Source: an uncultured Pelagibacteraceae bacterium (GTDB taxonomy: Bacteria; Pseudomonadota; Alphaproteobacteria; Pelagibacterales; Pelagibacteraceae). Taken from it: a stretch of 64,000 bases of DNA. The position numbers were made by a program, and so were the translations under genes. Below the pieces are notes generated by a model. It ran no database searches, was not told the DNA's origin, and worked only from the letters and a program-made list of their open reading frames with translations. The DNA lies in assembly GCA_902604055.1 (NCBI GenBank), contig CACKXA010000002.1:34711-98710 (forward strand). The letters are read 5' to 3'. This document shows, piece by piece, positions 10,799 through 21,300 of this stretch. Position 1 is the stretch's first letter; each line of letters opens with the position of its first letter.

Positions 10799-12246
10799 TT
10801 ACTTGATTTGCTACTTAGCAAAGATAATTGCTTTACTTTTTCTTCACCTAAGTTATCAGATGGTTTGACTGGATAGTCGCCAGTAAAATAATGGTCACTA
10901 AATTGAGGATAAGCATCATTTCTTTTTCCCTTTCCTAAAGCTTCATATAAGCCATCTAAACTCAAAAATTTTAGCGACTTAGCCTTTATGTATTCGCACA
11001 TTTCCTCATTAGTTTTTTGGTTCGCCAAAAGCTCTTTTTTTGTTGGCATGTCTACTCCATAAAAATCAGGAAACTTAATTTCTGGGCAAGCAATTCTCAC
11101 ATGAACTTCTTTAGCTCCAGCCTCATAAAGCATTTTTACTATTTTATGGCACGTTGTTCCTCTCACCAAAGAGTCATCAATTAAAACTAGAATTTTATTT
11201 TTTACTATAGTTTTAGTTGTACTAAGTTTCAATTTTACTCCTAGGCTTCTGATATTTTGAGTTGGCTCTATAAAGGTTCTGCCTACATAATGGTTTCTTA
11301 TTAAACCTAGTTCAAATGTTTTTTTTGAATATTCTGCATAGCCTAATGCTGCTGGAACTCCGGAGTCTGGAACAGGTATAACTATATCTGCATTAACATC
11401 TGACTCTTTAGCCAGTTGTATGCCAAATTTTTTTCTATATTCATATGCACATTTATCATCAATGAGACTATCAGGCCTAGCAAAGTATATGTATTCAAAA
11501 ACACACGGCCTGGCTTTTTGTTTTGGAAATGGTTTGATGCTACTCATTTTATTATCTTCTACAACTACTATTTCTCCATTTTCGACTTCTCTAATAAATG
11601 AAGCACCAACAATATCCAATGCACAAGTTTCAGAGGCTAGAATAAAAGAGTCTTTTAATTTGCCAATTACTAAAGGTCTAATTCCAAAAGGATCTCTAAC
11701 ACCTATAAGTTTTTTATTAGTCATTAGAACTAGCGAATAACCGCCTTTTATTTGAAAAAGAGTGTCTATTAACTTTTCAACTACTTTCTCTCTTTTTGAT
11801 TTTGCGATTAATTGTACAATAGTTTCAGTATCACTAGTTGTTCTAAAAATGGCCCCATCTTTTACTAGAGCGTGCCTCAATGATAGAGCGTTGGTCAAAT
11901 TACCGTTATGAGCTAAACTTAAACCTCCCATGTGCAGATCTGCAAAAAAAGGCTGAATATTTCTTAAAGATGTTTCTCCAGTTGTAGAATATCTATTATG
12001 TCCTATAGCAAATTTGCCTGGAAGTTTTTTTATAACATCACTTTTTGTAAAATGATCACCAACTAAGCCTTGTCTTTTTTCTGAATGATAATTTTTTCCA
12101 TCATAAGAAACTATTCCACAGCCTTCTTGACCTCTATGCTGTAATGCATGTAGCCCAAGAGCGACTAAAGCAGCTGAGTCTTCATGATTAGATATACCAA
12201 ACACTCCACATTCTTCTCTAAGTTTATCTGATTTAAATTTTTTCAA
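10795..12246 (-). CDS. purF: amidophosphoribosyltransferase
   Basis: ECGVFGISNHEDSA, LQHRGQEGCGIVSYDG, GHNRYSTTG, LIDDSLVRGTTCHKIVKML. Confidence 0.97.
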   Translation of the reverse strand: MKKFKSDKLREECGVFGISNHEDSAALVALGLHALQHRGQEGCGIVSYDGKNYHSEKRQGLVGDHFTKSDVIKKLPGKFAIGHNRYSTTGETSLRNIQPFFADLHMGGLSLAHNGNLTNALSLRHALVKDGAIFRTTSDTETIVQLIAKSKREKVVEKLIDTLFQIKGGYSLVLMTNKKLIGVRDPFGIRPLVIGKLKDSFILASETCALDIVGASFIREVENGEIVVVEDNKMSSIKPFPKQKARPCVFEYIYFARPDSLIDDKCAYEYRKKFGIQLAKESDVNADIVIPVPDSGVPAALGYAEYSKKTFELGLIRNHYVGRTFIEPTQNIRSLGVKLKLSTTKTIVKNKILVLIDDSLVRGTTCHKIVKMLYEAGAKEVHVRIACPEIKFPDFYGVDMPTKKELLANQKTNEEMCEYIKAKSLKFLSLDGLYEALGKGKRNDAYPQFSDHYFTGDYPVKPSDNLGEEKVKQLSLLSSKSSN

Positions 12247-12799
12247 TTTTATCTTTTGTATCTATTAAGTCCTCATTTGATGGAAATTCCTCGATTAGAA
12301 TTTCACTACCTTTTTTAACAATATTAAATGAAAAAGCATCTTCAGCTGATATACCCCAATTTTGATATGGATAAAACCAATTAAGTATAGAAAATAAACA
12401 AATAGAAACAATATAACCTTTAAAAATCCCAAATAATAAGCCAAAAGTTTTATCTATGGACCCAACTCCTGTCCAAGTTACAGCTTTACTCAATCCCTTT
12501 CCGATTATTATTATCAAAAATAATGTAAAAACAAACACAACTATTCCAATACCAACGCTATTAACAAATTCTGACTCAATATACTCACTAACCCAAGGTC
12601 TTAATTTTGGAACTAAAATAATTGTAATAACTGTAGATAAAACCCATTTCATAAAGGAAATAAGGCTAAGTGAAAAGCCTTTAAAATAACATTGAATAAT
12701 ACTGTAAATCATCACAGTTCCTACTGAAAAATCAAACCAATTAATGCTACCAAAAAATCTTTCAAAAATTTCTAGCATTCGCCTACACTTTTTCCTCAC
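12233..12799 (-). CDS. cvpA: CvpA family membrane protein
   Basis: Four-TM protein beginning NWFDFSVGTVMIYSIIQCYFKGFSLSLIS; directly upstream of purF (conserved cvpA-purF linkage). Confidence 0.85.
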   Translation of the reverse strand: MRKKCRRMLEIFERFFGSINWFDFSVGTVMIYSIIQCYFKGFSLSLISFMKWVLSTVITIILVPKLRPWVSEYIESEFVNSVGIGIVVFVFTLFLIIIIGKGLSKAVTWTGVGSIDKTFGLLFGIFKGYIVSICLFSILNWFYPYQNWGISAEDAFSFNIVKKGSEILIEEFPSNEDLIDTKDKIEKI

Positions 12800-15254
12800 C
12801 GAATGGTTTTAAAATTAATATAAGCTTAGGAAGAAGTGTTAACACTGAAATCATAGCTAGTAACATTGCAATACCTGTGAATATGCCAAAATATATTGTG
12901 GGTATAAAATTTGACAAAATTAAGATTGAAAATCCGAAAACAATTGTTATAGAAGTATTTAAAATTGCTATACCAACAGTTCTATGACATCTATCAAGTG
13001 TTTTATTGTAATTGTTTATCTTATTAAACTCTTCTTTAAACCTATAAATATAGTGAATACTGTTATCCACTGCTATACCAATAGTTATTGCGGCTATAGT
13101 AATGGTCATCATGTCTAATGGAATTCCAAGCAAACCTATTATGCCAAGGATAAAAAAAGCTGCTATAAAATTTGGCACAACACCAATAGATGAAATGATG
13201 ATATTTCTAAATAAAATTAAAAACATTAAAAAGATTCCAAGCATCACTATACCTAAAGTAAGTATTTGAGATTTAAATAAACTTTGTAATAAATTATTAA
13301 ACAAAATCAGAACACCTGCCAATTTGTACTCTTCTCTATCAAAACCAAGTTTTGTATTTAAATCTTTATCTATTTTTTGGATTAAATCGTTTCTTCTTAA
13401 ATCTTCTAAAGAATCTTTAATTCTTACACTTATCCTGGCTTCATCTTTATCTACCGAGATATAAGGAGTAACAATTTCCTTTTTTATTGCTGAAGGAATT
13501 TTACTATATAGAACTGCTATCTCTAAGCTCTGCAGTTCTTTATTATTTAAGTCTTCGGCCACTCTTAAAATTGATCCAAAAGATAAAACTTTTCCAATTT
13601 CTGGCAAGGAGTCTAAATAATCATGAACTTGAATGATTTTATCCATTTTATCCCTCGTAAACCAATATTTTGCCTTATCCTCATTAGTTTCGGTTTCTTC
13701 TTCCCACTCATCAAATTCATCATTCTCTTCTTTAGTTTCTTTCTTCTTTACTGGAAATTTTAAAATTATATTTAAAGGTGTAGTACCACCAAGATCTTCA
13801 TCTATTTTTTTCATCCCTTTATAAATTTCAGTTTTTTTATCAAAGTAATTTATAAAACTATTTTCTACTTCTAGTCTGAAGATTCCAACTATACTAAAAA
13901 TAATTATCAAAAACGTAGTTCCAAAAATTAAGATTTCATTATTTTTAGTAAAAGAACCTAAAGCAGATGTAATTAAAGATTTTTCTGTATCTTTTATACC
14001 TATTTCATTTTCAGATGAAAATAAGTTTAGTAAAGAAGGCAACAACAAAAAAGTAACTAGCAATGAGACTATTAAACCTAATGTCATCATCCATCCAAAA
14101 TCAATTATTGGTTTAATTCCACTAAAAACTAGAGATAAAAAAGCGCATATAGTAGTTAAAACTGTATATAATATTGGCAGCATCATTTTTTTGCTTGCCT
14201 CAAAAACCGCCTCTTCTTTTGTAAGGTTAGGAAATTCTTTTTTTAATTGTAAAAATCTAACTGTTACATGGATATTCATTGCCATATTTAATATGAGCAT
14301 CAAAGCAATAAAGTTCGATGAAATGACTGTTACTTTCCAACCAATTAATCCTAAAAGACCAACCATTATAATCACAGATGTTGCACATCCCAACAAAGGC
14401 ATTATTACCCACTTAAAATTTCTAAAGATAAACCAAAGTGTTAATATAATAAAAATAAATACTCCAATTCCAAAAACTACTATGTCACTTTTAATATAGC
14501 TCATCATATCGTCAGCTATCATTGGAATACCACCTAAATGAATTTTAGCGTTTTCTCCATATCTACTAATAACATCCCTTATTTCTGTAATATTTTGGTG
14601 ATTTCTAATATTGTATAAATTTTTATATTCCTCATATTCTTTTAGGAATTTTTTGTAATTCAATTTTTCTTCGTTTGTTAAACCAGTTTCAATGGATTGA
14701 TCAAAATATTTATCTTTTACCCTTATATATTCTGCTAATCTTTCATCTTTTTTAAGGTAGACAACGATCCCAGAGGTTTTGCCATCTTCACTAATAACGT
14801 AATCTTTATAAATAGGACTATTAATAATCTCATCAAATCCTCTTTTTCTGTCAATTTCTGGGTAAGACAATGTTTTATAATTTTTTAACCTTTCCATTAA
14901 ACTTTCATCTGTACTTTTTAAAAGGGGAACATCAATTACAGTAATAACACTATCTACCCAAGTTAATTTCTCAATTTTAGATTTCAGCAACTGAAGGTTA
15001 AGAATAGTCTCTTTTTCTATGAAACTTGATACAGGGGTATAAGTTAAAACCAAGAAGTCTTTTGAGCCATAAGTTTTATTAATTTCTCTTAAATATTTAA
15101 GATCTGGATCTCCTTCTAGCAAGAGAGCGTCAGATGAAGCATCTAAATTGAAATTTTTAGATTGATAAATTGAGAAACTAATTAAAATTATTAAAAAAAA
15201 AAGAGTTACTTTTGGAAAATCTATTATTATCTTTTTATAAATTTCAGCAAACAT
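12783..15254 (-). CDS. RND superfamily/MMPL-type exporter
   Basis: 823 aa; two sets of TM helices with RND motifs (GWMMTLGLIVSLLVTFLLLPSLL; TIAAITIGIAVDNSIHYIYRFKEE). Confidence 0.85.
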   Translation of the reverse strand: MFAEIYKKIIIDFPKVTLFFLIILISFSIYQSKNFNLDASSDALLLEGDPDLKYLREINKTYGSKDFLVLTYTPVSSFIEKETILNLQLLKSKIEKLTWVDSVITVIDVPLLKSTDESLMERLKNYKTLSYPEIDRKRGFDEIINSPIYKDYVISEDGKTSGIVVYLKKDERLAEYIRVKDKYFDQSIETGLTNEEKLNYKKFLKEYEEYKNLYNIRNHQNITEIRDVISRYGENAKIHLGGIPMIADDMMSYIKSDIVVFGIGVFIFIILTLWFIFRNFKWVIMPLLGCATSVIIMVGLLGLIGWKVTVISSNFIALMLILNMAMNIHVTVRFLQLKKEFPNLTKEEAVFEASKKMMLPILYTVLTTICAFLSLVFSGIKPIIDFGWMMTLGLIVSLLVTFLLLPSLLNLFSSENEIGIKDTEKSLITSALGSFTKNNEILIFGTTFLIIIFSIVGIFRLEVENSFINYFDKKTEIYKGMKKIDEDLGGTTPLNIILKFPVKKKETKEENDEFDEWEEETETNEDKAKYWFTRDKMDKIIQVHDYLDSLPEIGKVLSFGSILRVAEDLNNKELQSLEIAVLYSKIPSAIKKEIVTPYISVDKDEARISVRIKDSLEDLRRNDLIQKIDKDLNTKLGFDREEYKLAGVLILFNNLLQSLFKSQILTLGIVMLGIFLMFLILFRNIIISSIGVVPNFIAAFFILGIIGLLGIPLDMMTITIAAITIGIAVDNSIHYIYRFKEEFNKINNYNKTLDRCHRTVGIAILNTSITIVFGFSILILSNFIPTIYFGIFTGIAMLLAMISVLTLLPKLILILKPFGEEKV

Positions 15255-15308
15255 TGTGATATTTCAGATATATCTTAAATTTATTATAACTAAAGTGAAA
15301 TTTTGGGG

Positions 15309-16730
15309 TTAATTTGAGCTTAAATCTTTGAATTTTGTATATATTCCCTCGAATTCAACTTTGATAGTCCCCGTTGGACCGTGCCTTTGTTTGCCTAAAA
15401 TAATATCAGCCAAACCATTCACATCATTCATTTTTGATTGCCATTCTGCGTGTTCAATTGAACCTAATTTAGGTTGTTTTCTTTCTAAATAGTATTCCTC
15501 TCTATAAACGAACATGACCACATCAGCGTCTTGTTCGATAGATCCTGACTCTCTTAAGTCAGCTAATTGAGGTTGTTTATCATCTCTTTGTTCAACTGCT
15601 CTTGAAAGCTGAGATAAGGCTAAAACTGGCACTCCAAGATCTTTTGCTAAAGCTTTTAATCCTTGAGTTATTTCGGAGATTTCTTGAACTCTACCATCAT
15701 TTCTTAATAAGTTACTCGCTCTCATTAATTGAATATAATCTACAACTATCAAACTTAATCCAAATAATCTTTTTATACGTCTTGCTCTATTGCTTAAAGT
15801 CGCAATTGTAATAGCGGGAGTTTCATCTATAAACAATGGGAGATTGTAAATATTTCTAGAAGTTTCAATATATCTATTAATTTCTTCCTCTGTAACTTTA
15901 CCTTTTCTTATGTCATCAGACTTTATTCTAGCTTGTTCAGACAAAATTCTCGTTGATAGTTGTTCCGAAGACATTTCTAATGAAAAGAAAGCTACAGATG
16001 ATTTTTCTTGTTTACTCATAATATTTTGAGCAGCATGGTATGCTATATTTGTAGCTAAAGCTGTTTTACCCATTGAAGGTCTTCCAGCTAATATCACAAG
16101 ATCAGATTTATGTAATCCACCCAATTTTTCGTCAAGCGCAGACAATCCAGTTGGTACACCTACAATACCTTTATCGTTTTTCATTGCTAGAGTAGCCATT
16201 TCAATTGTTTGATCTAATGCTTGATTAAATTTTAAAAAAGATTGAGAGAAGCTACCTCTTTCTGCCAAATCAAAAAGAGATTTTTCAGTACCTTCAATAA
16301 TTTTTTCAGCACTTTGTTCTTTTGAGTTTAATGTTTCTGAAGACAAGTTGTCAGAGATTAAAACTAATTCTCGTCTTAGATACATTTCATGAATTATTTT
16401 TGCGTAGTCAATAGCTTGTTTCGTTGAACCTGAAAATCTTGTAAGTTTGACCAGGTATTCTGTTCCTCCAACTTCACTTAACATATTATCCTTTTCAAAA
16501 TAATTTTTTAATGTAATTGGGTTTGCTATCATTCCTTTATTATTTAGATATTCAATGACTTCATAAATTTTAACATGTCCAGGATCATAAAAACTTGTAG
16601 GATTAATAATATTCGAGACTTCATCGATTATATCGTTGTTAACCAAAATTGAACCTAGTAAAGCTTGCTCTGCCTCTATGTTAGAAGGTTGTTTTTGATC
16701 AAGATTGTTTGGTATTTTTACTTTTTCCAC
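15309..16730 (-). CDS. dnaB: replicative DNA helicase DnaB
   Basis: DLVILAGRPSMGKTALATN, FFSLEMSSEQLSTRILSE, LIVVDYIQLM, LRESGSIEQDADVVMFVYREEYY. Confidence 0.97.
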   Translation of the reverse strand: MEKVKIPNNLDQKQPSNIEAEQALLGSILVNNDIIDEVSNIINPTSFYDPGHVKIYEVIEYLNNKGMIANPITLKNYFEKDNMLSEVGGTEYLVKLTRFSGSTKQAIDYAKIIHEMYLRRELVLISDNLSSETLNSKEQSAEKIIEGTEKSLFDLAERGSFSQSFLKFNQALDQTIEMATLAMKNDKGIVGVPTGLSALDEKLGGLHKSDLVILAGRPSMGKTALATNIAYHAAQNIMSKQEKSSVAFFSLEMSSEQLSTRILSEQARIKSDDIRKGKVTEEEINRYIETSRNIYNLPLFIDETPAITIATLSNRARRIKRLFGLSLIVVDYIQLMRASNLLRNDGRVQEISEITQGLKALAKDLGVPVLALSQLSRAVEQRDDKQPQLADLRESGSIEQDADVVMFVYREEYYLERKQPKLGSIEHAEWQSKMNDVNGLADIILGKQRHGPTGTIKVEFEGIYTKFKDLSSN

Positions 16731-16803
16731 TAACGAATAATAGTTTTGACTAGATATATTTAAAGTATAAAGTTACACACTATTTTTCCTATCTGTGGAA
16801 AAG

Positions 16804-17259
16804 TTATACTGATTGTATCTTGTCAATCTTGATAGATATCTGTGCTGAAACTTCTGAGTGAAAATTAATAATAACCTTATAAACACCAATCTTATTTATA
16901 TTCTCTTTTAAAACAATTTGAGAGGGCTGTACCTCCACATTTAATTTATCTAAAATTTCAGCTGATATTTCTCTAGGCTTTATCGATCCGTACAACTCAC
17001 CATTTTCTTTACTTTCCTTATTAAATTTAAAAGTTTTTTTGTTAATTAATTGAGCGGTTTCTTTAAATTTCTTTTTTAGCTCAATATTCTTTTTATTTAA
17101 TTCATTCTTTTTTTTTGAAACATGCTGTAAATTTTCTTCGTTGTATCTAAGTGCCTTTCCTGTTTTTAAAAGAAAGTTTCTTCCATATCCTGGCTTAACT
17201 GTTACTTTGTCTCCTATATTTCCTAAGTTAATAATATTTTCTAAGAGTATTAATTCCAT
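16804..17259 (-). CDS. rplI: 50S ribosomal protein L9
   Basis: MELILLENIINLGNIGDKVTVKPGYGRNFLLKTGKAL; next to rpsR/rpsF. Confidence 0.95.
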   Translation of the reverse strand: MELILLENIINLGNIGDKVTVKPGYGRNFLLKTGKALRYNEENLQHVSKKKNELNKKNIELKKKFKETAQLINKKTFKFNKESKENGELYGSIKPREISAEILDKLNVEVQPSQIVLKENINKIGVYKVIINFHSEVSAQISIKIDKIQSV

Positions 17260-17265
17260 AACAAA

Positions 17266-17538
17266 TTATATTAATCCTAATATTTTCGCTTTTTTTATTT
17301 CTCGAGTTAGTTTTTTTTGTTTACCGCTAGAAACCGAGGTAATTTTAGAAGATAAAATTTTATTATTTTCAGATATATATTTTTTTAAGACACTTATATT
17401 TTTATAATCAATTATCGGGGCGTTTTTAAGAGAAAAGGGACAAGATCTATTAAATTTTCCCTCGGATTTTTGAAATAAACTCAGTTTGTTTAAAGAACTG
17501 CCGCCTCTTTTTTTGAATTTTTTTCCTTTCCTTTTCAT
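17266..17538 (-). CDS. rpsR: 30S ribosomal protein S18
   Basis: IDYKNISVLKKYISENNKILSSKITSVSSGKQKKLTREIKKAKILGLI. Confidence 0.94.
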   Translation of the reverse strand: MKRKGKKFKKRGGSSLNKLSLFQKSEGKFNRSCPFSLKNAPIIDYKNISVLKKYISENNKILSSKITSVSSGKQKKLTREIKKAKILGLI

Positions 17539-17861
17539 TTTTTATCAACCTTAAAATATTCGTTCTTAGTGTCTAAAATTTTATATTTAACAACAAGATG
17601 TCTAATGATAGAGCTATCAATCTTAATCTTTTTGTTAATTTCATTTAAAGTTTCTTTATTTCCCTCAAATTTGTAATGAATATAAAAACCTTTTTTATAT
17701 CTCCTAATTTTTCTTGCTAAACTTAATAGTCCCCATTCTTCAATTTTTACAACTTTGCCCGAGTTTTCATTTATAATGCTAGAGTATTTTTCCTTAATTT
17801 TATCTAATTCTGCCTTAGCTAAGTCCTGTTTTGCAATTAGAGTATTTTCGTAAAAAGACAT
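17535..17861 (-). CDS. rpsF: 30S ribosomal protein S6
   Basis: MSFYENTLIAKQDL..., WGLLSLARKIRRYKKGFYIHYKFE; rpsF-rpsR-rplI order. Confidence 0.95.
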   Translation of the reverse strand: MSFYENTLIAKQDLAKAELDKIKEKYSSIINENSGKVVKIEEWGLLSLARKIRRYKKGFYIHYKFEGNKETLNEINKKIKIDSSIIRHLVVKYKILDTKNEYFKVDKK

Positions 17862-17974
17862 AAAAAAAGAATATTGTTTATTAGTTTGCTTTAAAGTACA
17901 TATTATAAAAAAAGCTTTATACTATAATAGATATTTATATCAATACTAATTATCTAAGATTAAACGCTAAAATT

Positions 17975-18913
17975 ATGAATGCTATACTCTTTCCAGGCCA
18001 GGGATCACAAACTGTGGGCATGGGGTTAGAATTTTATAAGAATTTTGAAATTGTAAAAAAAATTTTCAAAGAAGCTGACGAAAAGCTCAATTATGATATT
18101 TCAAAGATTATTTTAGAAGGACCTGAAGATGAATTAAAATTAACTCAAAATACTCAACCAGCAATATTAGTAATAAGTTATTCAATTTTTTCAGTTTTAA
18201 AAAAAGAGTTTGGTTTTGACTTTAGTTCCACAAAGTACTTCGCAGGCCATTCTCTCGGGGAGTATAGCGCTTTAGTTTGTTCAGAGTCTTTAAATTTTAA
18301 CGACTCGCTTTTATTACTCTATGAGAGAGGAAAGTGTATGCAAGAGGCCGTGCCAGTTGGCAAAGGTGCAATGATTGCAGTATTAGGACTCAAATTAGAT
18401 GAAATTAATAATCTTATTAAGAAAGTAAACGCACAAGGTGTTTGTGAAGTAGCAAACGATAATGCAGAAGGTCAAATTATATTAAGTGGAAATGTTGAAC
18501 AAATTAATAATCTAAAAAACATTTTAAAAGAAAATAAAAAGAAATATATACCATTAAATGTAAGCGCTCCATTCCATTGTTCATTGATGAAACCAGCGGC
18601 TTTAAAAATGCATGATAAAATTAGTTCAGTAAAATTTCAAAAACCAAATTTTGATATAGTAAGTAATGTAACTTCGGTTCCAGAAAAAAATCCAGAAAAC
18701 ATAAAAAAACTATTAGTTGATCAAATTTGTTCAACAGTGAGATGGAGAGAAAGTATAATTTACATGAACAAGGAAAATATCACTGATTTTATTGAAATAG
18801 GTCCTGGTAAAGTTTTGTCTGGAATGGTTAAGAGAACAGTAAAGAATATAAATTGCTTTAGTATAAATTCAATAGATGATATGAAAAAAACTATTAATGA
18901 ACTTAAAAAATAA
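17975..18913 (+). CDS. fabD: malonyl-CoA:ACP transacylase
   Basis: FPGQGSQTVGMG, FAGHSLGEYSALVCS, VSAPFHCSLMKPA. Confidence 0.96.
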   Translation: MNAILFPGQGSQTVGMGLEFYKNFEIVKKIFKEADEKLNYDISKIILEGPEDELKLTQNTQPAILVISYSIFSVLKKEFGFDFSSTKYFAGHSLGEYSALVCSESLNFNDSLLLLYERGKCMQEAVPVGKGAMIAVLGLKLDEINNLIKKVNAQGVCEVANDNAEGQIILSGNVEQINNLKNILKENKKKYIPLNVSAPFHCSLMKPAALKMHDKISSVKFQKPNFDIVSNVTSVPEKNPENIKKLLVDQICSTVRWRESIIYMNKENITDFIEIGPGKVLSGMVKRTVKNINCFSINSIDDMKKTINELKK

Positions 18914-19628
18914 AAAAATTATAATTACTGGTGCCACAGGTGGGATTGGAAATAGTCTTGTAAAAAAATTTGTTGATAACGGATCAATGATTTTAGCAAC
19001 AGGCACAAATGAGGAAAAATTGAAAAATTTAAAAAATGAATTCAGCAATATATTAATTGAAAAATTTAATTTAGGTGATCATTCGAAAATTGAATCTTTT
19101 ATAGAAGCAGCGAACAATAAATTAGGAGGCTTAGATATTCTGATAAATAATGCAGGTATAAACCTAGATAGTTTAACAATAAGATTGTCCGAAGAAAATT
19201 GGAAAAAAGTTTTAGATATAAATCTAACCTCAACCTTTTTAATGTGTAAATCTGCAATTAAGAAAATGCTTAAAAGCAAATCAGGAAAAATTATAAATAT
19301 CACTTCAATTGTTGGTCACACTGGAAATTTTGGGCAAACGAATTATTCTGCATCTAAAGCTGGGATAGTTGCTTTTTCAAAAAGTTTAGCTCTTGAGTAC
19401 GCAAAAAAAAATATTAACATTAATTGTGTTTCACCTGGTTTTATTAAAACCGAAATGACCGATAAAATTCCTGAAGAATATAAAATAAAATTAATAAACA
19501 AAATTCCTGCAGGAGACTTAGGAACAGGCGATGATGTTTCTAATTGTGTTGCTTTTTTAGCTTCAGATATGTCGAATTATATTAATGGAGAAACCATTCA
19601 TGTTAATGGTGGAATGTATATGGCTTGA
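18897..19628 (+). CDS. fabG: 3-oxoacyl-[ACP] reductase
   Basis: SDR: TGATGGIGNSL, NNAGINLDSLTIRLSEENW, YSASKAGIVAFSKSLALEYA. Confidence 0.95.
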   Translation: MNLKNKKIIITGATGGIGNSLVKKFVDNGSMILATGTNEEKLKNLKNEFSNILIEKFNLGDHSKIESFIEAANNKLGGLDILINNAGINLDSLTIRLSEENWKKVLDINLTSTFLMCKSAIKKMLKSKSGKIINITSIVGHTGNFGQTNYSASKAGIVAFSKSLALEYAKKNININCVSPGFIKTEMTDKIPEEYKIKLINKIPAGDLGTGDDVSNCVAFLASDMSNYINGETIHVNGGMYMA

Positions 19629-19683
19629 CAATTCTATTGAATAATCTATTAAGAAAATATCATTCAAATAACAAAGGTAATTA

Positions 19684-19926
19684 ATGTCAGACGAAGTAAA
19701 AGGAAAAATTAAAAAAATAGTAGCTGATCACTTGGGCATAGAAGAGGAGAAAGTAACCGAAGAAGCAAGTTTTATAGATGACCTTGGTGCTGATAGTTTA
19801 GACACTGTGGAATTAGTAATGGCTTTCGAAGAAGAATTTGGTTCAGAAATATCAGACAGTGAAGCTGAAAAAATTTTAACAGTAGGCGATGCTATAAAAT
19901 TTATTGAGAGTAAGACAAGTCAATAA
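19684..19926 (+). CDS. acpP: acyl carrier protein
   Basis: [24 protein letters not shown] phosphopantetheine site. Confidence 0.97.
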   Translation: MSDEVKGKIKKIVADHLGIEEEKVTEEASFIDDLGADSLDTVELVMAFEEEFGSEISDSEAEKILTVGDAIKFIESKTSQ

Positions 19927-19940
19927 AACCATTTTTTATA

Positions 19941-20540
19941 ATGAATCATGATGAAAAAAATATCATGGTAATTTTGTCTTCCCCTTCAGGTGCAGGCAAA
20001 ACTACGATCACGAAAAAAATTCAGCAAAAATATCAATCTTTTAAAATATCAGTTTCACACACAACTCGTAAACCACGTCCTAATGAAGTTGATGGTGTAG
20101 ATTATTATTTTGTTTCTCAAGAAAAATTTAAAAAGCTTATAAAGGAAGATAAATTTTATGAATATGCAAAAATATTCGATAATTATTATGGCACTTCAAA
20201 GAAAAGTGTAGATTCAACTATTAAAAATAATGACATCATATTTGACATTGATTGGCAAGGCACTAAACAATTATCTAAATTTAAAAATTTAAAATTAATA
20301 AAAATCTATATAGTCCCGCCTAATAAAGAAGAGTTAAAAAAAAGGCTAATAAAAAGAAACCAAGATTCACCAACTGAGGTTGAAAGAAGGTTCAAAGCTT
20401 ATGACCAGGACATTAAGCACTGGAAAGACTATGATTATGTAATTATAAATGAAAATCTTGAGAATTGTTATAAACAAATTGAAAAAATAATCTTAAAAAA
20501 CAAAAATACTGAGATTATTTCTTCTCAAAAAGTTTTGTAA
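19941..20540 (+). CDS. gmk: guanylate kinase
   Basis: LSSPSGAGKTTITKK, SVSHTTRKPRPNEVDGVDYYFV, IDWQGTKQL. Confidence 0.95.
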   Translation: MNHDEKNIMVILSSPSGAGKTTITKKIQQKYQSFKISVSHTTRKPRPNEVDGVDYYFVSQEKFKKLIKEDKFYEYAKIFDNYYGTSKKSVDSTIKNNDIIFDIDWQGTKQLSKFKNLKLIKIYIVPPNKEELKKRLIKRNQDSPTEVERRFKAYDQDIKHWKDYDYVIINENLENCYKQIEKIILKNKNTEIISSQKVL

Positions 20541-21300
20541 TCTCATAATATTTTTCTGGTTTTAAATTTGAAGGTCTAAGTTTTAAATCTAAATTTTTAA
20601 TCATTTTTATCTTCTTTTCGTTAAAAATTTTTTTAATATTTTTATTTATCATTTTTCTTTTTCCTGAAAATAACAAATTAGTGACTTTTTCTAAATTTTC
20701 TATTTTTTTTATCTTTAGTAGATCATTTTTTTTAGGCTCCAAATGTAGAACTGTTGACTCAACTTTTGGTTTAGGAAAAAAACAATTTGAAGAAATATTG
20801 AATTTATCAGAAATTTTTAATCTATAATTTCTTAAGATTGACAATCTTCCATATTTAGGAGAGCCAAAGTTTCCTATTACTCTTTCAGCCATTTCTTTTT
20901 GAAACATTAAAATAAGATCAGAATAATTTGGAGGCCATTTTTTAAATTTTATAAGTTTAACAAGTATCTGTGATGAAATATTGTAAGGCAGATTTCCAAA
21001 AATAATAGATTTTTTTTTAATTTTTTCTTCAACTTTGAAGTTAAGAATATCTTCATTAAAAATAATTATTTTTGGATTATTTTTGTACTTTGATTTAAGT
21101 TCATTAAATAATAAATCATCTTTTTCTATTAAAATTAAAGATTTAGGATTATTTTTTAGTAACTCTTCTGTTAGTGCTCCTTTTCCAGGACCAATTTCTA
21201 AAACATTTTTATCGCAAATAGGTTTAAGGCTGACAATTTTTTTTATAATATTTATGTCTACTAAATAATTTTGACCTAAAGACTTTTTTGCATAAATCAT
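20515..21300 (-). CDS. rsmA: 16S rRNA (adenine1518/1519-N6)-dimethyltransferase
   Basis: KKSLGQNYLVD, VLEIGPGKGALTEEL, IIFGNLPYNISSQILVKL. Confidence 0.95.
   Translation of the reverse strand: MIYAKKSLGQNYLVDINIIKKIVSLKPICDKNVLEIGPGKGALTEELLKNNPKSLILIEKDDLLFNELKSKYKNNPKIIIFNEDILNFKVEEKIKKKSIIFGNLPYNISSQILVKLIKFKKWPPNYSDLILMFQKEMAERVIGNFGSPKYGRLSILRNYRLKISDKFNISSNCFFPKPKVESTVLHLEPKKNDLLKIKKIENLEKVTNLLFSGKRKMINKNIKKIFNEKKIKMIKNLDLKLRPSNLKPEKYYEITKLFEKK

Noticed and set aside
11416-11740. Two overlapping + strand ORFs (61 and 106 aa) antisense to purF
   Set aside because: Lie fully inside a well-supported conserved gene on the other strand; no recognisable motifs; spurious antisense ORFs.
17862-17974. 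Possible S6:S18 autoregulatory leader RNA upstream of rpsF
   Set aside because: The reverse-complement leader shows no recognisable CCG bulge/hairpin on reading; would need a covariance-model search.
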